A stretch of DNA of 64,000 nt. It comes from Ciona savignyi (lineage: Eukaryota > Chordata > Ascidiacea > Phlebobranchia > Cionidae). The notes below the pieces were generated by a model, which was given only the letters and a program-made list of their open reading frames with translations, was not told the origin of the DNA and searched no databases. Below are positions 21,492 to 35,250 of the stretch, piece by piece. Position 1 is the stretch's first letter. The number at the start of each line of letters is the position of its first letter. A program made the translations under genes and the position numbers. The DNA lies in NCBI GenBank assembly GCA_000149265.1, contig CH003028.1, positions 233,837 to 297,836 on the forward strand, in the 5' to 3' direction.

Positions 21492-23763
21492 CTGTAAGTC
21501 ATAAATTACCAAAACTTTTAAAGAGAATTTAAAATACCAGCAATATAGAGCAAGTTGTTAACATTTATCTGATCTCGCCATAAACAAACTACAACTGAAG
21601 CGAAAAATAACAGACTTCGTTCTTCTACGACGACTCAGTACGTCACCACTATTAGGGAAAAAAGAAATTCCAGTGTTTCCGGATATTTTGTCTAAATCGC
21701 TTCTCGCGTTTTACAGACCTGTGTCGCTGTCTAAACTAATCCAGCTGGTTTTAAGTATTATTTCTAGAAATAGTTTGGCAACACTGAATTTCGCCCAGGG
21801 CGTATTGTGTTCGATATGCGAACACCTTACATTGTTTATAAATATTCACATTGCCGAACGACTTGACGATTTTGCTTTCTGAAAATCTTGCCACAGTACA
21901 TTCTAGAAAATGAAAAACTTTAGTTTAACTTTAAACATAATTTTTTAAAAACATCTAAATATAATTTCACATACAATATTAATAGGGGTATTTAAGCTGA
22001 CACTGCGCTACACTTTTACACACCAAATGCTAATTTCGTTTATAAAACCATTATACATTTTCCATGACACAGTTTCACAAAACCTACTCCTTTACGCTCT
22101 CCACATAAATAATACTTTCCTGTCAGCAAGGTTGAAAACGAAAATTGCAGAACTGAATACAAATTTCCCATTTCTGAAAGTCAATTAAATGTGTGAGCTC
22201 CATTTGTTTACAAACCTTCCTACACATGTAAAAGAAAATAAACAGTGAGTATTTAAGTACAATAAACACAAAATTAAGTAATTCGTATTGTCGAAAAAAT
22301 TGAGCGGAAGCCCTACATTGCCATTTCACACGATCTCTAGCACTACCATACGGAGAGTACCGGTTTTGCATATAGATAATAAATATTCACATACCCACAT
22401 TGGGTTTTAATTATTTTGGAGCTATAATGCACATGTTATGACATTTTTAATTTGTTTATATCATGGGTACAGAATCGAACATGATATTTATAACAAAATC
22501 AAATTATTATTTCTATGGCTTAAAAACGATCATTTTTAGAATGTTAAAGTGATACATATACCATCGTGTTTACCATGTTCAATAAAAACAAATGAGATAT
22601 GATCGCACAGTTACCATTTATGGTGAAGATGACAGGGTTATAGTTTACCTGCAAATTGTCAGCTTGCCTTCGACACAGCAGTTAGATAAGCCTAAATTTT
22701 ATACCATAAGCCAAACTATTAGTCACCTATAGCTTAATGTTGCATGATAATATTTTACCTTTTAGTGATGATAACATAGGTCAACATAAATCATTGATTA
22801 TCCTTTTATAGTAACGTGGTAGCGTTATGTGTTCATATGTATCCGCTGGTTAAACGATATTTCCTTTATCTATTCCGAAATTAAGCAGGTCATAATAATT
22901 TCTCCTAACGAAACAATATTAAACAAGAAAATCTTCATACTGAAAAAGCTATAGAAACGCACATGACTTCGTAAACCCGATAAGCTGGCTAATCAGATAA
23001 ATGTAGCATATACATGCTGCATAAGAACACACTGTATTAACTATACCATAATCCGACGCTGGATGCGCAATGTGAGGTATCCGATTGACTGATTCCCCAG
23101 TGATACCTGGTCCCTTTAAAGTTTCAATATATTCTACTCCATTTTCAACTCTTCAATTCGCCTTTCTACTTATTTAAACACCGGTAAATGATCATTAATT
23201 TGTAGCCTCCAGAACAATCCGCTTTGTATAAAAAGTGGAATGGCACTCACACCACAGTCAAACAATCAAACCTAAGAGGTTATCATATCACTGCGTTTGA
23301 GTCTTTGATAAAACTAAACAATAAAAGCGTCACTTTTTTATTAGTGGTAAATAATAATCTGGTTTATTTTCACAAACGTACACGATCGGGTTATTTCACA
23401 AACGGTGTTATCATTATACCGTGTCATTGAAGATAACGCCGAAACTTTTTCGAATTTAAATAAACAAATGTAGCAAGGACACTATATCACTTGCAAGAAA
23501 TCAACATGGCGCGTGTAATTGCGTTGTTATACAAAAGACCTTTTTTCCTGAGCGCTCCTTATAACGACTGCGTTATTTTAAAGATAATTTTATTTGAATA
23601 TATGGATGGCCGATGAAACTGGTGATACAGATCCCTCGTTGTCAGCGGAAACAAATGAACATACTCTTCACGTGAATCCTGTAATTTAAAAAAGGACTCG
23701 GTTATAAGACCATCATGTCTTTAATACTTGGACCGGTATAATATTATATTCGTTACCAGACAA
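21492..23763. other. Non-coding stretch upstream of the GPRC5-like gene
   Basis: Nothing recognisable. This is the likely promoter and 5' region of the receptor. Short open frames are not supported by splice sites or family likeness. Confidence 0.4.
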
Positions 23764-23765
23764 TA

Positions 23766-24313
23766 AGCCTATTTACATGGGCAATTTTTGCGAGTTAACT
23801 CGCATCGCTAACCCGGTTAAATTTGACGCACGCATTGCGTCATCACGGTTCAGTGATTATGCGGGTTTCCAATCGGGTTTTCCTAACTCGCTCGCGCATG
23901 GTAGGTTAACTCGCATTCGTCATTCATTTGGATACCAGTATCTTCAGGTAGCTTGTTTAATGTTTCGTTTTAAGTTTTGCTTGTGGGATGACTGAGGGGA
24001 AATTACTGTCATCATAACTATTATTTATTTTCTTTTTATACTTTATGTAGTGTGTTAAACTTAGGAATATTTATAGCCCAACCTATATAAAATTTCCTTC
24101 ATTTGTATAAACAAAATAACTGTAAACTTTTTCGTGCAACATTTTTTTGAAATTGTACAAAATTAGAAGATAAATTAACAAACAACAACTAAATGCGGGT
24201 TACATAAACGCTCCATGTAAATTGAACTGCTTAGCGCGTAAAGAGAGGGAATACCCACGATGCGAACTAAAGCGAGTTAACTCGCATCGCAAACCCGATC
24301 ATGTAAATAGGCT
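23766..24313. mobile_element. MITE with TA target duplication
   Basis: Terminal inverted repeats AGCCTATTTACATG...CATGTAAATAGGCT are flanked by TA (23764-23765 and 24314-24315). The palindrome GCGAGTTAACTCGC occurs inside near both ends. The TA duplication suggests Tc1/mariner-type mobilisation. The same element is in the second block at 31750-32299. Confidence 0.75.
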
Positions 24314-24530
24314 TAATGGCATCTTCTGCACATGCGGGTTATGGGGGCATAAAAGAAATACTTATCAATATTTTTTCTCAGCTGCGCAATTAAGGTAAAC
24401 AAGGGTGTGTTGAAACGTGATAATCACCAGTTAATGTAAAAACTGTTTGTTTAAACATTACACTCTACAAAATTTGTTGTAATTTAGTTATGTATATATA
24501 TAATTATACACGCGGTTGCTTATTTGTTTC

Positions 24531-24723
24531 TGCAGAGAAATTTACCACACCAAACGCAGACACTTTCCTGCTAAAAACAAGTCAACATCCAACGATTTTG
24601 CATGGCATATTGTTTGCTATCGGTTTCTGCCAGAAAAAATAAATGGGTTCCAAGGTGGCCAGACCGAACTTGTTTTTAACTCAGAACCGTACTATGTTAA
24701 TACCGTATATGAACTAATATGAC
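24531..24723 (+). other. Possible terminal coding exon of an unknown gene
   Basis: A pyrimidine-rich acceptor (TTTGTTTCTGCAG) precedes ~64 open codons ending in TGA. The product is mixed and protein-like (ends NTVYELI) but not recognised. No upstream exon was found. The second block carries the same frame, which is expected if it is the other haplotype. Weak call. Confidence 0.2.
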
Positions 24724-26956
24724 ATATTAAAGGCCATTTGGTATAATATATTATAGCCCACTAACACAAGATATAGCTTCTTACTTAGTAGAAATAACTA
24801 CATGCTGTAGCTATTTTAACTTAATTTATTTATATAATATTCAGTTAAAAAGTGTGATATTGTTGTTTATTTGTTAACCCAGCTAACATTTTGGGAGCTA
24901 TAAAACAATGGCGGGCTCGTCATCAGGAAAGTCGTTTTAAAGCGGTATATATAAATCGGCTAGCTTATATTTCTGCAAGATTAAACACAGCTTAGCTAAC
25001 ATTCATTCAAGCTTAAACACGACTGTACAACAGATTTTTGGCCACACAATGTCCTGACTGTTTAGTCCTCCCTGGCCCTTACCGTGAATTTATTCGGGAA
25101 CAGCTGATTTGTGTCAGCAAGGCACCCTAAATCGTTCATTTTAAATAAACAATTCTTGGACCGGCAGTTTTATTTCGCGTTCGTGGCGTATTCCTAAGAA
25201 ACTATCTATTCAAAGATCATTATCTATACAATGTAAACTTAAGTATCTGCCAGTTTGGCCAAGGCAAGATAGGATATGATAAAATGTTTATATTTATCTC
25301 TGCAGACGAAAAAACACACAAACGTTATTACAGAAGCAATCGCTATGTTACCATATGCCAACCGTCTGTTTACGAAAGTAACAGGGTGTTGTACATAATT
25401 TGGAAGTTTTAGTATTGCGACTGTACTAAAATGAGCTAAAACAAGTTGGACAAACAAGCCAAACTTGTTCGCAATTTTTTTTATTATTAATATTAGGGAG
25501 ATTCCCTTGCGAAACCTAATAACAATTTAGTAAGAAAACACATAAACATAAAATATTTAATTACAAATACAGCAACGCGAGTTAAACAAATCTGTTGGCA
25601 CAATCGTAGATCACACCTTTGTAATACATTAGTCAAGCCGATTGATTCGAATTGACCTCATTTTCAAAAAGGTTTGGGTCTTAGTAACAAAGAGCTTAAA
25701 ATCGTTTCGTTTCACATGTCTATACACGTTGTTTGGAATATCATGTTACTTAACATATATATCAACATGTATTTGTAAGCATAAATCCGTATCTCGAATT
25801 AAAATATCTAATTGAAGTATTTATTAATTTCTGGTACTTTTGAAAATATGTCCAATGCTTGCTCTGTTCCTAAAAAAATATTCTTTTGTTTTCGAGTAAT
25901 GTGCATTTTCCTATCGGAATCTTTCGGAGTTATTAGGCTAACTCTTCAATCGCCACTTAATATCTATATCATGTAATGTGACATGAATAAAGGGTGTAAT
26001 TCGAATAGGAACTTCGTTTATGCACATCTGGCATATAGGGGCAGACGAAAACACCGTACCGAACAAAACAGATACTGTTTGACCTGCTGTTTGCCTTAAA
26101 ATGTATAGAACTCTATTTTGTCAACACAATTTAGTAAAAAAATGTATATTTTCTTGGATATTTTCTGCAAGTAGTGACTAATTAATACCTGAATGATCAG
26201 AGAAAACAATATAATGTGTCCATATGTATATTCATATATTAACGTGAGTGTAAACGGTATAACCACAAATATTATAAATATGTTTCTGAATTAGATTCAC
26301 ACAGGTTCCCATGTTACATAACGAGTTTTGTGGTATTTTAAACATTATGGTTTATATAGTTTTATTTTTGTGCGGATAGAAACTCTTGGGTCCCCTATAT
26401 GTTAACAATAAAAATTGTTATTTGCACAAATCCTTCCTGTGTAAATGTGCGCCACAGACCATGCCGATTAGCCTTTTTTTAATTTTTAGGTTAAAAATCG
26501 CGTTTAACCGATTAATAGACCTCTATGCGCTGCAGGATGGAAGAGTGGCGGTTCTCTTAATCATAGTATATAAACGAGTGTTATGCTGTAAAAAACAATG
26601 GTAGTGATTCCCAAATGTTTGTACGGTTGAAAGCAGCATGTGCTAGGCTGCTCGTTTAGCTGTAAAATTTTGTAATAGTGGAGCAGTGCTTCGTAAAATA
26701 AAGGTGTTGATTGTGCATCTCCTAGCTGTTTTGTTAGAATAAGTTGCCGTTGTGCAGAGGAGTACCAGCTGATAATGGTAAATTAGGAGAGTTTAAAATT
26801 AAGTAAAAATTAGGAAAATTTTGTGTTTAGGTTGCAGATCCAAGCTTCATTTTTAAAATGTAACAAATACAAAACTTTCTGTGGCAGGATTTTGAGTGAC
26901 AGCCCTTTTGTGAGGTCAGTTTGCATTGGATAGAGAGGAAATAGGATAGGATAGTA

Positions 26957-27265
26957 CAGCGTTTCTCAAACTATGGGTCGCGACCCACCGGTGGGTCGCG
27001 AAAGAAATCTTGGTGGGTCGTGAAAAGTTATAAAAAGCTCTAATTAACTATACTGGCTATTTCCTATACGAAAATCAAAGGGAAATTATCATAATTGTGA
27101 CATCACACAATCTTGAATCGTGGCGTGATCTTCACCTGACCTTAGGTCATTGAACCTTTCGTCTCTCACACATGTTACAACAACTATATATAAAGTTAAG
27201 TGGGTCGCCATAAATTGTGGTAATTAATAGTGGGCCCCAACTCTAAAAAAGTTTGAGAACCACTG
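26957..27265. mobile_element. hAT-type MITE, absent from the second block
   Basis: 309 bp. Ends CAGCGTTTCTCAAACT and AGTTTGAGAACCACTG form a 16-bp imperfect inverted repeat. An 8-bp target duplication GGATAGTA lies on both sides (26949-26956, 27266-27273). The matching place in the second block (about 34937) is an empty site with a single copy. Confidence 0.9.
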
Positions 27266-27273
27266 GGATAGTA

Positions 27274-27565
27274 TATTTATGTTTATTCCCGTGAATGGAA
27301 AAACCAAAGGGGTTAAAGCGGGCAATTTTCAGATCAGATCATCAAGCGCCAACTGTCGGGTTACCGAAGCTATTGCAGTGTGTTGTGTATGTTACACACG
27401 CTCCATTAATTTGGTAGAACCCATCACTGGCTTCAGGCAATGCCCGTTAAGTGCATTGCACAAGGACACAACCGACTAGCTAGCGACCAGTTTCGAATCA
27501 GCAACCTTTTGGTGGAAAGGTGTCGCCATTAAACCGCCAGACTAACCGGTCGGACACGATAGGGA
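27274..27565 (+). repeat. Full-length dispersed SINE-like repeat
   Basis: Carries all blocks of the family: GTGAATGGAAAAACCAAAGG, ACTGTCGGGTTACCGAAGC, CATTGCACAAGGACACAACC and a B-box-like CAGTTTCGAATCAGC. Other pieces occur at 14.7, 15.4, 38.3, 49.7, 54.5 and 58.5 kb. The Pol III origin is inferred only from the B-box likeness. Confidence 0.6.
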
Positions 27566-28717
27566 GAATTGCTGGTTAAGCCACCCCCATTGAGGGGAAT
27601 CCTCTGTCAGTATACCTCTCTCAACAAAAGTAGGTTAAAGCTTTTATCTAGTGTTATCACAATAGAACGACTTCTGCTTTACCCAAAATTACCGCAGTTA
27701 GCATTTTCATCGCGTTTATTTGTGTAAAATCATGTGAGAATTTTTTGTTTACATATCAAAGTTCGGATTGTTGCATGTCTAAACCGTCCTTTCTAATAAT
27801 AAACCCTTTAAACCGATTATTCGACTTATTTCGGTCCAAAACTAATTTACAAACGCAGGTGAACAAAAATATTGAAAAAAATTGATGTCCTTTTATGCAA
27901 CAAAAAAAACATGTGCATCGTTTTATGATAAATATATCTACACAATACTTGTTTGTTCTTAATCACAAATACTACATATTTAGATTATTAGTAAGTGGAA
28001 TAACACCCGACAAAATATATTCAAAATTAGACAAATAGGTATAACTACAAATCTTATTTGTGCATATCTTAGTGTTGGTCAGATTTAATTGAACCTTTCA
28101 AAAGATTTCGCACGGACAAGATATTCCTACAATGCGTTCACGAAAAACGGAGAAATTTAATATGTTACCATTTGACCAAAGTGACCAATAAAGTCCAATA
28201 CATATTTTCCTTATGGTTATCCTTTCAATAAAAAATACACCACGCCATCTAGGTAACTAACAAATGTAAAGCGTCGCATCCCAAAAAACTATACAGATCT
28301 AAAAAAAAAACATTGCTTACTTATAGCAAAATACTCATGTGTAGATTGCAATCTACCAAGCATTACATCATGCCCATTGAATAGTGCAGCGATATCGATG
28401 GCACTATAGTTGTGTGGTGAGATTGCGAATGACGGCATGATAATGAATAGGATGCGGTATACCAACGTGGGTGTTTAATGAGATTATGAGTGACGGTTTA
28501 ACAATGAATGAAATGAGATACTGCGTGGCAGCACGGATGTATATTGATATAATGAATGGCAACAGATGCCTATTTCAAAATCAAAATAGTAAATAGGTAT
28601 GCGTATAGCTAAGTTAATTATTGCTTAACATTTAGTAGTCTTAACATATCAAGTTTTTTCCAGCGTAAAACAAAATCTCAGCAAAACTCTAAAATTATTT
28701 TTAAACAGCGGAAGAAT

Positions 28718-28817
28718 NNNNNNNNNNNNNNNNNNNNNNNNNNNNNNNNNNNNNNNNNNNNNNNNNNNNNNNNNNNNNNNNNNNNNNNNNNNNNNNNNNN
28801 NNNNNNNNNNNNNNNNN
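28718..28817. other. Assembly gap of 100 N
   Basis: Exactly 100 N, the usual placeholder for a gap of unknown size. The left sequence ends and the right sequence begins at the two edges of the same duplicated block. Confidence 1.
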
Positions 28818-29241
28818 GAACACTGTTGCAGTGCCCTTAATCTTTACTGTAACCTAAACGAAGCTGAAGTGTGCACTTGGTAAATATCAATAAGGACTTA
28901 GAGCTATTGGAAAACAATAGCAGCATCCATAACTACTCAAGTGCAATTAATCCCGGCTTAATTTCCTCAGGAGCTTAGCGCACGAGTGGGCCAAAATAAA
29001 AGAACCTAATTAGAGGACCGAAAGCATTTATTAAGCAGACTTAATTGCCGTTCTCTTCAAAATCCGATTTTTAAGAATCCCGGGATAATTGGATATTTAA
29101 AACATCACAAAACCTTATCCTATGCGTCACACCTACCCTTGGGAAATTCAAGGAAAATAGAGTGGTCCTAAAGCTGTAATTAATTTCTATAGAGATATTA
29201 TTGAAATCAAATCTATCTAAATATACACAACAATACGCTAC

Positions 29242-29426
29242 CTGACGTAACGCTTTAGATTCACGGAAAAGATGATAGTAAACACAAAAGTTAACAATAA
29301 CCCTAGAGCAGCAAAACCGGACACAATAATTCCCCAAAGTGCATCCAGATCGCATAAGTTGGTAAAATCTTCTTTGATATTTCCACACCCGTTGATGGTA
29401 GGTTTTGCAGTAGATGAATTCGACAT
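29242..29426 (-). pseudogene. Second copy of GPRC5-like exon 1 only
   Basis: Same 61-residue product as 21446-21262, with a donor after it, but no further exons follow because the block is cut by the gap. Best read as the other allele of the same exon, not a second gene. Confidence 0.85.
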
Positions 29427-31749
29427 TTTCTCATATAAGCAATCCAAATACAGCGTCGTTTCTAACTAGCTCTGTAAGTCATAAATTACCAAAACTTTTA
29501 AAAGAGAATTTAAAATACCAGCAATATAGAGCAAGTTGTTAACATTTGTCTGATCTCGCTATAAACAGACTACAACTGAAGCGAAAAATAACAGACGTCG
29601 TTCTTCTACGACGACTCAGTACGTCACCACTATTAGGGAAAAAAATAAATTCCAGTGTTTCCGGATATTTTGTCTAAATCGCTTCTCGCGTTTTGCAGAC
29701 CTGTGCCGCTGTCTAAACAATTCGAGCTGGTTTCAATTTTTATTCTTAGAAATAGTTCGGCAACACTGAATTTCGCCCAGGGCGTATTGTGTTCGATATG
29801 CGAACACCTTACATTGTTTATAAATATTCACATTGCCGAACTACCCGAGGATTTTGCTTTCTGAAAATCTTGTTACAGAACATTCTAGAAAGTTAAAAAC
29901 TTTAGTTTTACTTTTAAACATAATTTATTAAAAACATCTAAATATAATTTCACATACAATATTAATAGGGATATTTAAGCCGACACTGCGCTACACTTCT
30001 ACACACCAAATGCTAATTTCGTTTATAAAACCATTATGCATTTTCCATGACACAGTGTCACAAAACCTACTCCGTTACGCTCTCCACAGAAATAATACTT
30101 TCCTGTCAGCAAGGTTGAAAACGAAAATTGCAGAACTGAATATAAATTTCCCATTTCTGAAAGTCAATTAAATGTGTGAGCTCCATTTGTTTACAAACCT
30201 TCCTACACATGTAAAAGAAAATAAACAGTGAGTATTTAAGTACAATAAACACAAAATTAAGTAATTCGTATTGTCGAAAAAATTGAGCGGAAGCCCTACA
30301 TTGCCATTTCACACGATCTCTAGCACTACCATACGGAGAGTACGGGTTTTGCATATAGATAATAAATATTCACATACCCATATTGGGTTTTATTTATTTT
30401 GGAGCTATAATGCACATGTTATGACATTTTTAATTTGTTTATATCATGGGTACAGAATCGAACATGATATTTATAACAAAATCAAATTATTATTTCTATG
30501 GCTTAAAAACGATCATTTTTAGAATGTTAAAGTGATACATATACCATCGTGTTTACCATGTTCAATAAAAACAAATGAGATATGATCGCACAGTTACCAT
30601 TTATGGTGAAGATGACAGGGTTATAGTTTACCTGCAAATTGTCCAGCTTGCCTTCGACACAGCAGTTAGATAAGCCTAAATTTTATACCATAAGCCAAAC
30701 TATTAGTCACCTATAGCTTAATGTTGCATGATAATATTTTACCTTTTAGTGATGATAACATAGGTCAACATAAATCATTGATTATCCTTTTATAGTAACG
30801 TGGTAGCGTTATGTGTTCATATGTATCCGCTGGTTAAACGATATTTCCTTTATCTATTCCGAAATTAAGCAGGTCATAATAATTTCTCCTAACGAAACAA
30901 TATTAAACAAGAAAATCTTCATACTGAAAAAGCTATAGAAACGCACATGACTTCGTAAACCCGATAAGCTGGCTAATCAGATAAATGTAGCATATACATG
31001 CTGCATAAGAACACACTGTATTAACTATACCATAATCCGACGCTGGATGCGCAATGTGAGGTATCCGATTGACTGATTCCCCAGTGATACCTGGTCCCTT
31101 TAAAGTTTCAATATATTCTACTCCATTTTCAACTCTTCAATTCGCCTTTCTCCTTATTTAAACACCGGTAAATGATCATTAATTTGTAGCCTCCAGAACA
31201 ATCCGCTTTGTATAAAAAGTGGAATGGCACTCACACCACAGTCAAACAATCAAACCTAAGAGGTTATCATATCACTGCGTTTGAGTCTTTGATAAAACTA
31301 AACAATAAAAGCGTCACTTTTTTATTAGTGGTAAATAATGATCTGGTTTATTTTCACAAACGTACACGATCGGGTTATTTCACAAACGGTGTTATCATTA
31401 TACCGTGTCATTGAAGATAACGCCGAAACTTTTTCGAATTTAAATAAACAAATGTAGCAAGGACACTATATCACTTGCAAGAAATCAACATGGCGCGTGT
31501 AATTGCGTTGTTATACAAAAGACCTTTTTTCCTGAGCGCTCCTTATAACGACTGCGTTATTTTAAAGATATTTTTATTTGAATATATGGATGGCCGATGA
31601 AACTGGTGATACAGATCCCTCGTTGTCAGCGGAAACAAATGAACATACTCTTCACGTGAATCCTGTAATTTAAAAAAGGACTCGGTTATAAGACCATCAT
31701 GTCTTTAATACTTGGACCGGTATAATATTATATTCGTTACCAGACAATA

Positions 31750-32299
31750 AGCCTATTTACATGGGCAATTTTTGCGAGTTAACTCGCATCGCTAACCCGG
31801 TTAAATTTGACGCACGCATTGCGTCATCACGGTTCAGTGATTATGCGGGTTTCCAATCGGGTTTTCCTAACTCGCTCGCGCATGGTAGGTTAACTCGCAT
31901 TCGTCATTCATTTGGATACCAGTATCTTCAGGTAGCTTGTTTAATGTTTCGTTTTAAGTTTTGCTTGTGGGATGACTGAGGGGAAATTACTGTCATCATA
32001 ACTATTATTTATTTTCTTTTTATACTTTATGTAGTGTGTTAAACTTAGGAATATTTATAGCCCAACCCTATATAAAATTTCCTTCATTTGTATAAACAGA
32101 ATAACTGTAAACTTTTTTCCGGCAACATTTTTTTGAAATTGTACAAAATTAGAAGATAAATTAACAAACACCAACTAAATGCGGGTTACATAAACGCTCC
32201 ATGTAAATTGAACTGCTTAGCGCGTAAAGAGAGGGAATACCCACGATGCGAACTAAAGCGAGTTAACTCGCATCGCAAACCCGATCATGTAAATAGGCT
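31750..32299. mobile_element. Second-block copy of the TA-type MITE
   Basis: Same ends and same TA flanks as 23766-24313, with a few point differences. Confidence 0.75.
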
Positions 32300-34947
32300 T
32301 AATGGCATCTTCTGCACATGCGGGTTATGGGGGCATAAAAGAAATACTTATCAATATTTTTTCTCAGCTGCGCAATTAAGGTAAACAAGGGTGTGTTGAA
32401 ACGTGATAATCACCAGTTAATGTAAAAACTGTTTGTTTAAACATTACACTCTACAAAATTTGTTGTAATTTAGTTATGTATATATATAATTATACACGCG
32501 GTTGCTTATTTGTTTCTGCAGAGAAATTTACCACACCAAACGCAGACACTTTCCTGCTAAAAACAAGTCAACATCCAACGATTTTGCATGGCATATTGTT
32601 TGCTATCGGTTTCTGCCAGAAAAAATAAATGGGTTCCAAGGTGGCCAGACCGAACTTGTTTTTAACTCAGAACCGTACTATGTTAATACCGTATATGAAC
32701 TAATATGACATATTAAAGGCCATTTGGTATAATATATTATAGCCCACTAACACAAGATATAGCTTCTTAGGCTACTTAGTAGAAATAACTACATGCTGTA
32801 GCTATTTTAACTTAATTTATTTATATAATATTCAGTTAAAAAGTGTGATATTGTTGTTTATTTGTTAACCCAGCTAACATTTTGGGAGCTATAAAACAAT
32901 GGCGGGCTCGTCATCAGGAAAGTCGTTTTAAAGCGGTATATATAAATCGGCTAGCTTATATTTCTGCAAGATTAAACACAGCTTAGCTAACATTCATTCA
33001 AGCTTAAACACGACTGTACAACAGATTTTTGGCCACACAATGTCCTGACTGTTTAGTCCTCCCTGGCCCTTACCGTGAATTTATTCGGGAACAGCTGATT
33101 TGTGTCAGCAAGGCACCCTAAATCGTTCATTTTAAATAAACAATTCTTGGACCGGCAGTTTTATTTCGCGTTCGTGGCGTATTCCTAAGAAACTATCTAT
33201 TCAAAGATCATTATCTATACAATGTAAACTTAAGTATCTGCCAGTTTGGCCAAGGCAAGATAGGATATGATAAAATGTTTATATTTATCTCTGCAGACGA
33301 AAAAACACACAAACGTTATTACAGAAGCAATCGCTATGTTACCATATGCCAACCGTCTGTTTACGAAAGTAACAGGGTGTTGTACATAATTTGGAAGTTT
33401 TAGTATTGCGACTGTACTAAAATGAGCTAAAACAAGTTGGACAAACAAGCCAAACTTGTTCGCAATTTTTTTTATTATTAATATTAGGGAGATTCCCTTG
33501 CGAAACCTAATAACAATTTAGTAAGAAAACACATAAACATAAAATATTTAATTACAAATACAGCAACGCGAGTTAAACAAATCTGTTGGCACAATCGTAG
33601 ATCACACCTTTGTAATACATTAGTCAAGCCGATTGATTCGAATTGACCTCATTTTCAAAAAGGTTTGGGTCTTAGTAACAAAGAGCTTAAAATCGTTTCG
33701 TTTCACATGTCTATACACGTTGTTTGGAATATCATGTTACTTAACATATATATCAACATGTATTTGTAAGCATAAATCCGTATCTCGAATTAAAATATCT
33801 AATTGAAGTATTTATTAATTTCTGGTACTTTTGAAAATATGTCCAATGCTTGCTCTGTTCCTAAAAAAATATTCTTTTGTTTTCGAGTAATGTGCATTTT
33901 CCTATCGGAATCTTTCGGAGTTATTAACTCTACAATCGCCACTTAATATCTATATCATGTAATGTGACATGAATAAAGGGTGTAATTCGAATAGGAACTT
34001 CGTTTATGCACATCTGGCATATAGGGGCAGACGAAAACACCGTACCGAACAAAACAGATACTGTTTGACCTGCTGTTTGCCTTAAAATGTATAGAACTCT
34101 ATTTTGTCAACACAATTTAGTAAAAAAATGTATATTTTCTTGGATATTTTCTGCAAGTAGTGACTAATTAATACCTGAATGATCAGAGAAAACAATATAT
34201 GTGTCCATATGTATATTCATATATTAACGTGAGTGTAAACGGTATATCCACAAATATTATAAATATGTTTCTGAATTAGATTCACACAGGTTCCCATGTT
34301 ACATAACGAGTTTTGTGGTATTTTAAACATTATGGTTTATATAGTTTTATTTTTGTGCGGATAGAAACTCTTGGGTCCCCTATATGTTAACAATAAAAAT
34401 TGTTATTTGCACAAATCCTTCCTGTGTAAATGTGCGCCACAGACCATGCCGATTAGCCTTTTTTTAATTTTTAGGTTAAAAATCGCGTTTAACCGATTAA
34501 TAGACCTCTATGCGCTGCAGGATGGAAGAGTGGCGGTTCTCTTAATCATAGTATATAAACGAGTGTTATGCTGTAAAAAACAATGGTAGTGATTCCCAAA
34601 TGTTTGTACGGTTGAAAGCAGCATGTGCTAGGCTGCTCGTTTAGCTGTAAAATTTTGTAATAGTGGAGCAGTGCTTCGTAAAATAAAGGTGTTGATTGTG
34701 CATCTCCTAGCTGTTTTGTTAGAATAAGTTGCCGTTGTGCAGAGGAGTACCAGCTGATAATGGTAAATTAGGAGAGTTTAAAATTAAGTAAAAATTAGGA
34801 AAATTTTGTGTTTAGGTTGCAGATCCAAGCTTCATTTTTAAAATGTAACAAATACAAAACTTTCTGTGGCAGGATTTTGAGTGACAGCCCTTTTGTGAGG
34901 TCAGTTTGCATTGGATAGAGAGGAAATAGGATAGGATAGTTATTTTA

Positions 34948-35250
34948 TGTTTATTCCCGTGAATGGAAAAACCAAAGGGGTTGAAGCGGGCAATTTTCAG
35001 ATCAGATCATCAAGCGCCAACTGGTCGGGTTACCGAAGCTATTGCAGATGTGTTGTTGTATGTTACACACGCTCCATTAATTTGGTAGAACCCATCACTG
35101 GCTTCAGGCAATGCCCCGTTAAGTGCATTGCACAAGGACACAACCGACTAGCTAGCGACCAGTTTCGAATCAGCAACCTTTTGGTGGAAAGGTGTCGCCA
35201 TTAAACCGCCAGACTAACCGGTCGGACACGATAGGGAGAATTGCTGGTTA
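34948..35250 (+). repeat. Second-block copy of the SINE-like repeat
   Basis: Nearly identical to 27274-27565 with a few single-base changes. Confidence 0.6.

Larger units (their letters stand above)
20839..28717. repeat. First copy of a ~7.9-kb duplicated block (probable haplotype overlap)
   Basis: Matches 28819-36399 nearly base for base in the middle, with more differences at both ends. It stops exactly at the run of N. The main structural difference is the MITE at 26957-27265. Apart from receptor exon 1, no gene is firmly supported here. Confidence 0.9.

Noticed and set aside
29242..29426. A second GPRC5-like receptor gene
   Set aside because: Only exon 1 exists, it is identical in protein, and it lies in the block duplicated across the N gap; allelic copy is simpler.
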